A stretch of 64,000 bases of DNA from Dongia deserti (GTDB lineage: Bacteria > Pseudomonadota > Alphaproteobacteria > Dongiales > Dongiaceae), in contig NZ_QORW01000027.1 in NCBI RefSeq assembly GCF_003574735.1, positions 1-64,000 on the forward strand. The letters run 5' to 3'. Positions 7,124 through 15,200 of the stretch are shown piece after piece. Numbering within the stretch: the first letter of the stretch is position 1; the number at the start of each line of letters is the position of its first letter. Both the position numbers and the translations under genes were made by a program. The notes beneath the pieces were generated by a model, which was not told the origin of the DNA, made no database searches, and saw nothing but the letters and a program-made list of their open reading frames with translations.

Positions 7124-9169
7124 ATGTTGACGGCGCACCTGCTTGGCGGATTCAGCCTCAGCGACCCCAAGGGCCGCGATGTCTCGCCGCGCTCGCGCAA
7201 GGCACGCGGGCTGCTCGGCTATCTGCTGCTATCGGACCTAGGCAGCGAGCGGCGCGAGAAACTGGCCGGACTGCTGTGGAGTGAGAGCCCAATCGAGCAG
7301 GCTTATGATTCCCTGCGGCATTGCGTGGCAGAGCTACGGAGGGTTGGCCAGGCTGCCGGCATCGCCTTTCTCAATGCCGACCGGCAAAGCGTGCGCATCG
7401 ATCGGTCGCAGATCAGATGTGACGTTGTTGACCTGAAAGCCAACCTTGCCGCCGCGCGCACCGCGGATTGCCGTCACCTGCTGTCAGCGCCCGATCTCAC
7501 CTTGATGCCGGGCTTGGAGGCGGACGATCCGACCTTCGACAACTGGCTTCTGGTCGAGCGCGAACGCAATGCCGAGATCCTCGTGCGCGAGATGCTGGTA
7601 CTCCTGCAGCGCCCGGGCATCGAGCCGCGCGACCGGGTTGACCTGGCCCGCGCGATCGAGCGGCTCGATCCCTATCAGGAGGATGCCGTCCGCATTCACA
7701 TGGAGCAGCTGGCGGCGGAGGGCAATATCGCCGCCGCGACCGCCTATTTTGAGCGATACCGTGCACGATTGCTCCGCGAATACGAGGTCGAGCCATCGGA
7801 AGGGCTGGTAGACTTTGTCGAAGGCCTCGCCGCGCGCCGGAGCGGTGCCAGCCGCAAGCCAAAGACTGTGGAACCGGCTTCCTTGGAGCCTGCGATCGCG
7901 CCTCAGCCGGAGGCGGGACGCCACGGCGTTCCGATCATTGCGGTTCTTTCGGTGCCGAGCGCGCAGCAATCTGATCAGCTTAGGTACCTCTCAGAGGCCT
8001 TCATGCAGGAGCTTGTGTCCACCCTGTGCCGCTTCAAGGATTGGACCGTGACTGTCCCCGGCACGCCAATGGAAGAGAAGGTTCAGTCGAGTGCTGACGC
8101 TGCGCTCGCTGAATTGTCGGCCCGCGGCGTGGATTTTGCCCTCGTCGCGTCCATTGCCGCGGTCGCCGGCGCAACGGCCATCAATGTAAGGCTGGTCGAG
8201 TGCGACAGCCGTGCTGTGGTGATCTCCGATCAATACCCTGCTTCGTCGGAGAACTGGCTCGCGGCGTTGAATGACATCTGCTGCAGGATCGCGTCCCGGA
8301 CCAAGATTAGCTTGGTGACCGCCCGGTTGCGACGAGTCGCGGGGCGATCGATCGAACGGCGCCAAGCTTATGACCTTTGGCTGGAAGGTCGGGTCATGGC
8401 TAACATCTGGGAGCCTGAGACCGAAGAAAAGGCGGTCGAGCTGTTCTCGCGTGCCGTGCAATTGGACGGCAATTTGGCGGACGCCTACTCATGGTGGGCC
8501 TCAGTGCTGAATTCTCGCTGGATTGTCCATCCCGGCGCGATCGCTGATGAGGGGAACCGCGAACGGGCGTACCAGCTCGCCAAGCGCGCGGTGGCGCTGG
8601 ACCCGCTGAACAACCTTACGCAAGGCAATCTCGGGTGGAGCCACCTTCTCGCGCGCCGCTTTGAGTCGGCGGAATTGCACTTTCGCCTGGCGTACGAACT
8701 CAATCCCTCTAGCCCGGACAATCTGCTGGCGTGCGGACTGGCGAGCGCGTTCTGCGGTGATCATCCACGCGCCCGGGAGCTTTCGCGGCGCGCCTTCGAC
8801 CTCAACCCGTTTCCGCAGCCTTATTACTATGGATATCGTGCTAGCATCGATTTTCTCGGACGCGACTTCGTGGCCTGCATCGAGGCGGTCAATCGCGTGC
8901 CCGACTTGTTCCCTGACATCCAGGGCTGGGCGGCGGTGTCGCATGCCCATCTGGGCCAGCTTTCAGCCGCGAGTTCTGCGCTCGACCGCTATCAGGAGGA
9001 CATGCGCAGATGTTGGGCAGGCCCGTCGAACCCGAACGGCGAGGACCTATGTACGTGGTTTGCCACGGCCTTCCCCATTCGCCTTGAGGCCGATCGCCAG
9101 CTGATTGCAGACGGCCTCGCGATGATACGGCAGCAGGTACAGGCCCTCGCACGCCGAATGTCGTCTTAG
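7124..9169 (+). CDS. SARP-type transcriptional activator with BTAD and TPR domains
   Basis: This 681-residue protein begins with a winged-helix DNA-binding segment (about 1-90, including LLGGFSLSDPKGRDVSPRSR and REKLAGLLWSE). A bacterial transcriptional activation domain follows (about 95-235). A middle part (about 265-390) resembles the TolB-like or adenylate-cyclase-associated region, and a long C-terminal half is made of TPR-like helices (about 400-660). SARP proteins often activate secondary-metabolite clusters, and this one sits between two unusual loci. Its stop overlaps that of the convergent NHLP-like gene. The ribosome binding site is weak. Confidence 0.78.
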   Translation: MLTAHLLGGFSLSDPKGRDVSPRSRKARGLLGYLLLSDLGSERREKLAGLLWSESPIEQAYDSLRHCVAELRRVGQAAGIAFLNADRQSVRIDRSQIRCDVVDLKANLAAARTADCRHLLSAPDLTLMPGLEADDPTFDNWLLVERERNAEILVREMLVLLQRPGIEPRDRVDLARAIERLDPYQEDAVRIHMEQLAAEGNIAAATAYFERYRARLLREYEVEPSEGLVDFVEGLAARRSGASRKPKTVEPASLEPAIAPQPEAGRHGVPIIAVLSVPSAQQSDQLRYLSEAFMQELVSTLCRFKDWTVTVPGTPMEEKVQSSADAALAELSARGVDFALVASIAAVAGATAINVRLVECDSRAVVISDQYPASSENWLAALNDICCRIASRTKISLVTARLRRVAGRSIERRQAYDLWLEGRVMANIWEPETEEKAVELFSRAVQLDGNLADAYSWWASVLNSRWIVHPGAIADEGNRERAYQLAKRAVALDPLNNLTQGNLGWSHLLARRFESAELHFRLAYELNPSSPDNLLACGLASAFCGDHPRARELSRRAFDLNPFPQPYYYGYRASIDFLGRDFVACIEAVNRVPDLFPDIQGWAAVSHAHLGQLSAASSALDRYQEDMRRCWAGPSNPNGEDLCTWFATAFPIRLEADRQLIADGLAMIRQQVQALARRMSS

Positions 9170-9558
9170 CCGTGCTTGCAGCGGCCGAACATGTATTCCC
9201 CGAAGCGGAAGAACATGGCTTTACGCGGGAAGCGGCTATCATCGATATAGTCCGGCGTTCCCGGCCGGTATTCGAGCGGATAGACGCTGGTCTGCTCGTC
9301 GATGCGGTCCATGGCCCGATCGACGTCGTCCTTCCACGGCAGCACCATGTGCGTCACGTCACGGGTATCTTCGTGAACGATGATGGTGTGCTTCACAATC
9401 TTGCCGTTCTCTTCCCTGTCGGCCGGAATGTCGACGAACTTGCTCAGCGTCCCGATCGGGTCTTCAACCAATTGCCGCCTTGCACCGCCAATATCCTGGG
9501 CAGCCTTGATGATGAGTTCGCCCAGTTCAACCTTGTCCTTTACGCGCAGCTTTGCCAT
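9166..9558 (-). CDS. NHLP-leader-like (nitrile hydratase leader peptide) domain protein
   Basis: The start at 9558 is supported by AAGGAG nine bases upstream; the frame extends further, but without a ribosome binding site. The 130-residue product opens MAKLRVKDKVELGELIIKAA, continues with RRQLVEDPIGTLSKF, then HTIIVHEDTRDVTHMVLPW. That series (Ala/Asp helix, LxxDP, VHEDTxxxxHxVLP) resembles the NHLP leader domain, derived from nitrile hydratase alpha subunit and used as a long leader by some RiPP precursors. About 55 residues follow, ending FGEYMFGRCKHG. It is the last gene of a minus-strand operon with a haem peroxidase. It could be a RiPP precursor or an accessory subunit. Confidence 0.6.
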   Translation of the reverse strand: MAKLRVKDKVELGELIIKAAQDIGGARRQLVEDPIGTLSKFVDIPADREENGKIVKHTIIVHEDTRDVTHMVLPWKDDVDRAMDRIDEQTSVYPLEYRPGTPDYIDDSRFPRKAMFFRFGEYMFGRCKHG

Positions 9559-9607
9559 GTGCGGGCTCCTTGTCTGACGATGTTGCTTGCTGGATGTGTG
9601 CTCCAGT

Positions 9608-11266
9608 CTAAGCCAGTGTTTTGACGATGACCTCGGCAAGATCGGCATCGGGCATCGCCGGGACCTTCAGCAGGTGCGGCAGCTTCACGATGCCGGTGGG
9701 TTTCAGGATCCGATCGAAGTCGAGCCCCCTTTGCCCTGCAGGCGTCGCATAGGTCTGCGGAGCTTTCTTCAACGCATACAGGATCGCCGCCGCGAAAATG
9801 TGGGAGCCGAGCGGCCCGAGGTAGCGTCCGTTGCCGCCAAGCACCGCGGCTTCCTGCAGCAGATAGTAGGAGAGCGGCGTCTCCGTCAGGAATTCTGGAT
9901 GCGCCTGCAGTGCGGCCGTCAGCTTCTCCGCCGGGTGCAGGTTGGAGAATGCCGGTCTTGGCAGCATGTCCTCTTGTGTCAGAATCTTCTTCGACGCAGA
10001 GCCGAACAGCTGGCGCGCGCACTCCTGCCCCGTGGGAATCTCGAACTGATAACACCGCCAGAGATCGTGGAACGAGAGCGAGCCCTCGAAGTCGGTGCGT
10101 CGGTTCTTGAGATCGCTATGAACGAAGGTCGGCGCCAGGAATGGCGAAATCCGCCGGGCGCTTTGCGGCGTAACTCGATCCTCCATCTCTCCATCGTCCA
10201 TCTCGAGCAGCTGGCGCCAATCGACGACCCAGTCCGCCGGCAGCGGCAGATTGGCGCCCGGCGAACTGGAGGAGAACGACATCAGCCGGCCCAGGCCGCT
10301 GGCACCCAGACCGATATGATTGTTGATCGTGTACGCCGCGCGGACCATCGCGTGCCCGACGCGCGCAGCACCGAACACGAATTCGATCGGCAGATGGTCC
10401 TGCGATGCGATCTTTCCGGCTTTCAGATCGCCATAGACCGCAGGCAGCAGGAGAAGCTGCAGATAGTCGTGCACGACGATGCGGCGGTATGCTATCAGAA
10501 CGAAGTGCCGCGCGAGCTCGAAGCTCTCCTTCTTCGACAGCGGCCGGTTCGCGTCGGCGGGATCGCCATTGTGATGCAGGTAGCGCGCAACCCTATTGTG
10601 CACGAGCATGAACTGCGCCGTGAGCTGTGCCAGGATAAGGTTGTCGTCGTTGCGCGCGTCGCGTACCAACGGCGTTATGCTTGTCCCTGCAGACCACCCC
10701 CCGGCCGCACCGGCTCTCGGAAGGTCATAGGGAAGGCCTTCGCCCTGCTCCCAATTCTCCGGTAGTGCCGCCTTGGCAGTACGCCCCAGATGGAACAGGT
10801 ACTGGCCGTCATCCTCGATATCCTGCGGCCGGTTCAGATAACCCGCCTCATACGGCGCCTGATAGAGGTGAGGGCATTGCGTCGGACCGCCGCCGTAGAT
10901 CGTGTCCAGGTCGAGGTTCGGCGTCATCAGATTCTGCAGCGTGACGGATGCTCCGCCCTGCCCCGAGCCGGCAATGCTCTGGGTCAGGTCGTGCACGACC
11001 AGCTGGCCGAAGTACGTATATCCCGCAGGGATGTTGTCGCGATCGTCCTTGGGCGGATCATCGACACCGCTGGATCGCGCATCCGCGATCTCGGCGATCG
11101 CATTCCTGTCCAGTGCCGCGCTGCCGCGCTTTGCCGTCGTGCCCGCAGCGAACAGGTTGCTGTAGTGCTTGACCGGGCATTGCACGTGCGTGCCTTCGCT
11201 GCCGCTCGCCGATGCTGCTGACGAGAGATTGCTGCCATGAATGTCGGAAAGATTACCGTGCCGCAT
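9608..11266 (-). CDS. Animal-type haem peroxidase
   Basis: This 552-residue protein matches the animal haem peroxidase superfamily (myeloperoxidase/cyclooxygenase fold). Its distal-site motif YFGQLVVHDLT holds His92 and Asp93. A second block, VRDARNDDNLILAQL followed by FMLVHNRVARYL (201-230), corresponds to the family's conserved DxRxxxNxxL...HNR region. RRIVVHDYLQ (261-270) is a candidate proximal-His segment. The ATG at 11266 has GGAGG five bases upstream, better than the longer frame to 11302. No signal peptide is evident, so it may be cytoplasmic. Bacterial members oxidise fatty acids, halides or peptides using peroxide. It is the third gene of the four-gene operon. Confidence 0.85.
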   Translation of the reverse strand: MRHGNLSDIHGSNLSSAASASGSEGTHVQCPVKHYSNLFAAGTTAKRGSAALDRNAIAEIADARSSGVDDPPKDDRDNIPAGYTYFGQLVVHDLTQSIAGSGQGGASVTLQNLMTPNLDLDTIYGGGPTQCPHLYQAPYEAGYLNRPQDIEDDGQYLFHLGRTAKAALPENWEQGEGLPYDLPRAGAAGGWSAGTSITPLVRDARNDDNLILAQLTAQFMLVHNRVARYLHHNGDPADANRPLSKKESFELARHFVLIAYRRIVVHDYLQLLLLPAVYGDLKAGKIASQDHLPIEFVFGAARVGHAMVRAAYTINNHIGLGASGLGRLMSFSSSSPGANLPLPADWVVDWRQLLEMDDGEMEDRVTPQSARRISPFLAPTFVHSDLKNRRTDFEGSLSFHDLWRCYQFEIPTGQECARQLFGSASKKILTQEDMLPRPAFSNLHPAEKLTAALQAHPEFLTETPLSYYLLQEAAVLGGNGRYLGPLGSHIFAAAILYALKKAPQTYATPAGQRGLDFDRILKPTGIVKLPHLLKVPAMPDADLAEVIVKTLA

Positions 11267-11408
11267 GTTCCCCTCCGCGAAAAGCGATACCCGCTTGCCC
11301 AAACAGATCGGCGACGAAGGCCTATGCTACTCGTGCTTGCGGTATCCCGCTTGTGTCAAAATGCGTGTGGGTTAGGGGCGGCACATCATGTGCGCCGCCC
11401 GCTCCTGA

Positions 11409-11714
11409 TCACCCCGTCGGAAACCAAAGGCTGGCGTGAAGAATCTCGTCAACGATGCTGTCCCTGGTGTGCGCAAGCGGCCGATCGTACGTCTTCACCG
11501 CCTTGATACGAATATCTTCCGCATGCAGTTCGGCGTATTTCGCACGCAGTGCTTCGAAGATCGCCGAAAGCCGATCTGCCCATGGCTCCGGACCGATGTT
11601 CAGGTTCGCTGGCTTCAAGCCAACGTTATACTCATCCTCCGGGATCAATGTCGGCACCAGGACGTGAAACATGGCTCGATTCACGTCGTAGTTCACCTGT
11701 ATGCGGGTAGGCAT
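11409..11714 (-). CDS. Small conserved-looking protein B, paralogue of the upstream gene
   Basis: This 101-residue protein has a GGGAG ribosome binding site six bases before the ATG. I recognise no family. It aligns with the product of the neighbouring upstream gene. Shared positions include DVN..M, an L-x-P with a following E/D-K/E-Y, PW or DW then L..IF.A.R.KY, and PLA.T...IV..I. It is soluble, without a signal or membrane segment. The gap to the peroxidase gene is 142 bases. A role as a substrate-binding or scaffold partner of the peroxidase is inference from context. Confidence 0.65.
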   Translation of the reverse strand: MPTRIQVNYDVNRAMFHVLVPTLIPEDEYNVGLKPANLNIGPEPWADRLSAIFEALRAKYAELHAEDIRIKAVKTYDRPLAHTRDSIVDEILHASLWFPTG

Positions 11715-11739
11715 CGTACTCTCCCTCAGCCGCCGCCAT

Positions 11740-12135
11740 TCAACTCGCCTGGCGCGCCGGGGCTTTGGTCGTGGAACCCAGGACGCGGCGCTTGAATGCG
11801 TGTCGCAGCGATGGCGAAAAAATTCTCCCGACGATCAGCTGATGCGTGGTCGCCAGTGGCAGTGCCAACGTGGCAGCAATATCCTGCTGCGATGGCCGCG
11901 GCGGCAGGACCGGGTACTTCCGGCGCACCGCCTGGAATATGGACGTCAGCTGCTCCGTCCAGTCGGGTGTTGTCGCATTCCAGTCCTGCTGCGGAACCAG
12001 GGCCAGATCGTATTTCTCGGCATCGACTGGTTTGGGAGTGAGCGCGTCGTACATCGTCTGGTTGACGTCATGCGCGACGGTGATCGGGTCTGGCACCATC
12101 AAGGCTGCCCTTTCCAAAGCTGTTAAAGTCTGCAT
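11740..12135 (-). CDS. Small protein A, paralogue of the following gene
   Basis: This 131-residue product starts MQTLTALERAALMVPDPITV; GGGAGAA precedes the ATG. It is the first gene of the minus-strand operon (A, B, peroxidase, NHLP-like), only 25 bases from gene B. The central segment DVNQTMYDALTPKPVDAEKY and later QLTSIFQAVRRKYPVL pair with matching positions in B, so the two arose by duplication. It carries a short extra N-terminus and a basic C-terminal tail. The function is unknown; conserved domains were not recognised by eye. Confidence 0.65.
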   Translation of the reverse strand: MQTLTALERAALMVPDPITVAHDVNQTMYDALTPKPVDAEKYDLALVPQQDWNATTPDWTEQLTSIFQAVRRKYPVLPPRPSQQDIAATLALPLATTHQLIVGRIFSPSLRHAFKRRVLGSTTKAPARQAS

Positions 12136-12311
12136 TGTGGTTCTCCCTCGGTATGAGTGGTGACGGGGGCAAGATGACCAAAAGTGCCGTGAAGCCAGCG
12201 TGAATAACCGAATCTCTGGAATCACAAGTATTTAGCTGCTCCTTTCACGCTGATGCGCGGGCTCTGCGCGTCGGTTAGATTGCAGATCGATCAACGACGA
12301 ACGGAATTTCT

Positions 12312-12767
12312 GTGGTGCTCTCAATTGCTCGCGAATCCCCCCGCCAGGACGACGTCATCACCCTCATCCGTCAGTCGGACGCGCTGATGCAGTCGCTCTA
12401 TCCGGCGGAAAGCAACCACCTCGTCGACATCGATTCCCTGGCGCAGCCGCACGTTCATCTGCTGGTGGCGCGGGAAGACGGGCGGGCGCTCGGCTGCGGT
12501 GCCTTCGTGCTTGGCACGGACGGCCAAGCGGAGATGAAGCGCGTCTTCGTGGCCCCTGTCGCGCGCGGCAAGGGCATTGCACGCGCGATCTTGGAAGCGC
12601 TCGAGCGCGCGGCCGCGCAACAGGGCGTCACGCTCATGCAGCTCGAGACCGGCATCAGGCAGCCGGAGGCGATCGCGCTCTATCGCAAGTTCGGCTACGT
12701 CGAGCGCGGCCCGTTCGGTAGCTACCAGCCCGACCCACTCAGCCTGTTCATGGAGAAGCAGTTCTGA
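12312..12767 (+). CDS. GNAT-family N-acetyltransferase
   Basis: This 151-residue protein has the GNAT core: a beta-strand LLVAREDGRALGCGAFVL, then MKRVFVAPVARGKGIARAIL. The R-G-K-G-I-A segment is the acetyl-CoA pyrophosphate-binding motif (V-x-P-x-x-R-G-x-G). It is followed by LMQLETGIRQPEAIALYRKF and GYVERGPF, the usual motif B. It starts with GTG at 12312; another GTG follows directly. The substrate is unknown. It diverges from the peroxidase operon and may share the 175-base intergenic region. Confidence 0.85.
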   Translation: MVLSIARESPRQDDVITLIRQSDALMQSLYPAESNHLVDIDSLAQPHVHLLVAREDGRALGCGAFVLGTDGQAEMKRVFVAPVARGKGIARAILEALERAAAQQGVTLMQLETGIRQPEAIALYRKFGYVERGPFGSYQPDPLSLFMEKQF

Positions 12768-12825
12768 TCATTGGAACCGGCATGTGCCAAGCACTCTATC
12801 GGATCGTCTGCGACTCATCCAAAAA

Positions 12826-12854
12826 GCGGGCGCCGACCCCCGGCCGGCGCCCGC
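12826..12854 (-). terminator. Rho-independent terminator for the bufferin-like gene
   Basis: GCGGGCGCCG (12826-12835) pairs with CGGCGCCCGC (12845-12854), a 10-bp GC-rich stem with a 9-base loop. AAAAA at 12821-12825 on the plus strand reads as a T-run immediately after the hairpin on the minus strand. It lies 20 bases beyond the stop of the minus-strand lipoprotein gene. Confidence 0.7.
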
Positions 12855-12875
12855 TGAAAGAGAGGGAGATCGCGG

Positions 12876-13133
12876 CTAGAGGACAGTGCCGCCCTTGCTG
12901 GTGCATTCCTCGGCCGAGGCGGTCGGAAGCCAGCCGTGGCCTTTGCAGGCGTTGAGGCCTTTGCATGAGCTGCTTGCGGTCTTGCACGCGCTCTGGCCTT
13001 TGCAGGCGTTGATGCCCGAACATTGCACTTCCGCCGACTGGGTCGGCTTGTCATAGCTGGAACAGCCCGCCACCAGTAGCAGAGCCGCCGCGGCCGCCAG
13101 GGACGCCCCCGAAGCGATACGCATATTGCTCAT
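12876..13133 (-). CDS. Bufferin-like (BufA2-type) Cys-rich lipoprotein, putative metal-binding RiPP
   Basis: This 85-residue protein has a signal sequence ending LLLVAGC, a lipobox, so Cys24 is probably lipidated. The mature part has paired motifs INACKGQSACKTASSSCKG and LNACKGHGW, ending EECTSKGG. This resembles BufA2-type bufferins, periplasmic copper-binding RiPPs whose cysteines are modified by a DUF692 (MNIO) enzyme. GGGAGGAG precedes the ATG. No BufB (DUF692) or BufC partner is in the window, so this is an orphan. It may be modified in trans, or act unmodified as a metal-binding lipoprotein. Typical bufferins use plain Sec signals, so the lipobox is odd. Confidence 0.68.
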   Translation of the reverse strand: MSNMRIASGASLAAAAALLLVAGCSSYDKPTQSAEVQCSGINACKGQSACKTASSSCKGLNACKGHGWLPTASAEECTSKGGTVL

Positions 13134-13327
13134 CGTCTCCTCCCATTGTCATGGAGTCACGGATCGCAGCAGCATCACCGTAAGGAGGGAGAGCACCCGG
13201 GGAGAAATCACCAATACGTGAGAGTGCCCCGGCGCTGTCCATCTCATGGTGCCGTGCGGCGCTGGACCTCGCGTGGCGCAGCGCATAGTCTCTACGTGCC
13301 GGGGGAGAGATCGGATGCCAGGAACCA

Positions 13328-14197
13328 ATGCTAGGCAACGGATCAGGCGTGCAGGTTAACGTTCATCGCTCCGGCACCCACAATTGGGCGCTCATCACGC
13401 GCGCGCCCGATGCGGGGCTCCAGCCCTATGTCATCGATTACCAGGGCTATCGGGAGCTTGCGCGCGTGCCGATGCGCCGGCTTCAGCCGCCGTTCGATGG
13501 CATCCCGATGATCGTCACGTTCGGCCCGAGCATCGACATCGTCAATGGCGACCGGCCTTTGGAGCGGCGCCTCTATCGCTCCTTCCTGGCCGGGCTGCAC
13601 GACGTGCACGTGTTCACCGAATATGAAGGCCGGCAGAGCGGGTTCCAGGTGAACTTCACGCTGCTCGGCGCCTATCGGTTTCTCAACATCACCATGTCCG
13701 ACATCGCCAATCGCTGCCTCGATCTCGGCGATCTGCTCGGCGACGGCGAAGCGGAGCGCCTCGTGGATTCCCTGCAGGACGCTGCGGACTGGCCGACGCG
13801 CTTCGATCTCATGGACCGCTTCCTGCTGGAGCGCTTGCGGCACGGCCGGCCGATGTCGCCGGACGTCGCCTGGGCGCTGAAGAACCTGCAGGCGACCCAC
13901 GGCGCGCGCTCCATCGGCGCGCTCAGCCGCGATCTCTCCTGCAGCCGCAAGACCCTGATCCAGCGTTTCCACGCCCAGATCGGCCTCAGCCCGAAGGCAG
14001 TCGCCAACATCCTGCGCTTCGCCCACGCGGTCGAGCGCATCAGGGCCGCCGACGAGGAGAGCTGGGCCGACCTTGCCATTGCTTGCGGCTATTACGACCA
14101 AGCCCATTTCAACCGCGACTTCCGCCGCTATTCTGGCCGAACCCCGCGCGAGTTCCAGGCAGCCTTGCTGCCCGACGGTGGTGGAATCGCCGGGTAA
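13328..14197 (+). CDS. AraC-family transcriptional regulator
   Basis: This 289-residue protein has a C-terminal double helix-turn-helix (about 190-280), including LSRDLSCSRKTLIQRF, WADLAIACGYYDQAHFNRDF and RRYSGRTPREF, the standard AraC recognition and closing motif. The N-terminal part (1-180) is a ligand-sensing domain without an obvious family. AGGAACC precedes the ATG. The divergent bufferin-like gene is 194 bases away, and three VOC-family genes lie downstream. The VOC genes are its likeliest targets, but no operator was identified. Confidence 0.88.
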   Translation: MLGNGSGVQVNVHRSGTHNWALITRAPDAGLQPYVIDYQGYRELARVPMRRLQPPFDGIPMIVTFGPSIDIVNGDRPLERRLYRSFLAGLHDVHVFTEYEGRQSGFQVNFTLLGAYRFLNITMSDIANRCLDLGDLLGDGEAERLVDSLQDAADWPTRFDLMDRFLLERLRHGRPMSPDVAWALKNLQATHGARSIGALSRDLSCSRKTLIQRFHAQIGLSPKAVANILRFAHAVERIRAADEESWADLAIACGYYDQAHFNRDFRRYSGRTPREFQAALLPDGGGIAG

Positions 14198-14266
14198 AAT
14201 TCATCCAAGACCAGCCCCGGCGCTGGCTCTAGCGTGGCGGCATCGTGTCAGAGAATGGAGAGCGTC

Positions 14267-14677
14267 ATGGCCGACCAATCGAAAACCGGCGCACCGAACA
14301 TCTTTCCCTGCCTGCGCTACGAGAACGCGCCCCGGGCGATCGAATGGCTGAACAAGGCGTTCGGCTTCGAGAAGCAGTTCGTGGTGCCGGGCGAGAACAA
14401 CGCGGTGGCGCACGCGCAGCTCCGCCTCGGCGCCGGCATGATCATGATGGGCTCCGGCGGCAAGCCGGACCCGAAGAACCCTTGGGCAACGGAGCACTTC
14501 GGCACCTATGTCGTCGTGCCGGACATCGACGTGCACTACACGCGCGCCAAAGCGGCCGGAGCGAAGATCGAGCGGCCGCTCGCCAATACCGAGTACGGCT
14601 CGCGCGAATATTCGGTGCGCGATTGCGATGGGCACTTGTGGAGCTTCGGCACGTACGACCCCTATGCGGAGTCATGA
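14267..14677 (+). CDS. VOC-family protein (PhnB/glyoxalase-like)
   Basis: The 136-residue product starts at MADQSKTGAPNIFPCLRYEN, with GGAGAG upstream; the frame is open to 14234 but the extra residues lack family character. FPCLRYENAPRAIEWLNKAF and the later DIDVHYTRAKAAGAKIERPL, EYGSREYSVRDCDGHLWSFG are typical of the PhnB branch of the vicinal-oxygen-chelate fold. Such proteins include resistance proteins and dioxygenase-like enzymes; the substrate is unknown. The stop overlaps the next start (ATGA), so the two are translationally coupled. Confidence 0.85.
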   Translation: MADQSKTGAPNIFPCLRYENAPRAIEWLNKAFGFEKQFVVPGENNAVAHAQLRLGAGMIMMGSGGKPDPKNPWATEHFGTYVVVPDIDVHYTRAKAAGAKIERPLANTEYGSREYSVRDCDGHLWSFGTYDPYAES

Positions 14678-15030
14678 GCATGAAGGTCAAACGCATTGTC
14701 GCCAATATTTCGACCAAAGACGTGGCCGCAGCCAAGCACTTCTATCAGGATATCCTCGGCCTCGACATCCTGATGGATCACGGCTGGCTTGTGACCTACG
14801 GCTCGGCTGAGAAAATGACTGTGCAGGTCGGCGTCGCATCACAAGGCGGCTCGGGAACACCGGTGCCGGATCTTTCGATCGAGGTCGACGATCTGGATGC
14901 CGCGCTACAGGGTATGAAGAACGCGAAGATTCCGATCGAGTACGGCCCCGCCGAAGAACCCTGGAACGTGCGCCGCTTCTATGTGCGTGACCCGTTCGGA
15001 AAGCTCGTCAACATTCTCGTGCATCTCTAA
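14674..15030 (+). CDS. VOC-family protein (glyoxalase/bleomycin-resistance fold)
   Basis: This 118-residue protein contains VAAAKHFYQDILGLDILMDH at the start and VRRFYVRDPFGKLVNILVHL at the end, the conserved opening helix-strand and closing metal-site strand of a VOC domain. The ATG at 14674 overlaps the previous stop by four bases. With its partner it probably forms a co-expressed pair, perhaps a heteromer or two single-domain dimers. The function is not recognised. Confidence 0.85.
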   Translation: MSMKVKRIVANISTKDVAAAKHFYQDILGLDILMDHGWLVTYGSAEKMTVQVGVASQGGSGTPVPDLSIEVDDLDAALQGMKNAKIPIEYGPAEEPWNVRRFYVRDPFGKLVNILVHL

Positions 15031-15160
15031 GAGACCGTTTGAAAACGGGGTGGCGGTTTGAGGCGGTCCATGATTCAAGCTTCTGATGTGGACAGCAGCG
15101 AGTCGGGCCTGGATGGCCGCCGGTGTTGGGGGCACCTCAAGCGTCCGTTGTTAGACTAGG

Positions 15161-15200
15161 CGACACCTTGTGGATTGGAACGACACCTTGGAGATTGCAA
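15161..15200 (+). repeat. Imperfect 20-bp tandem duplication
   Basis: CGACACCTTG at 15161-15170 recurs at 15181-15190, and the ten bases after each copy agree at seven positions. It lies just before the third VOC gene and covers its ribosome binding site region. It may be a replication slip. Confidence 0.5.

Noticed and set aside
6854-7138. Minus-strand 94-codon frame
   Set aside because: Contains the antisense of a tRNA D-arm motif and lacks any family.
9587-10765. Plus-strand 392-codon frame
   Set aside because: Antisense to the haem peroxidase, whose motifs are clear.
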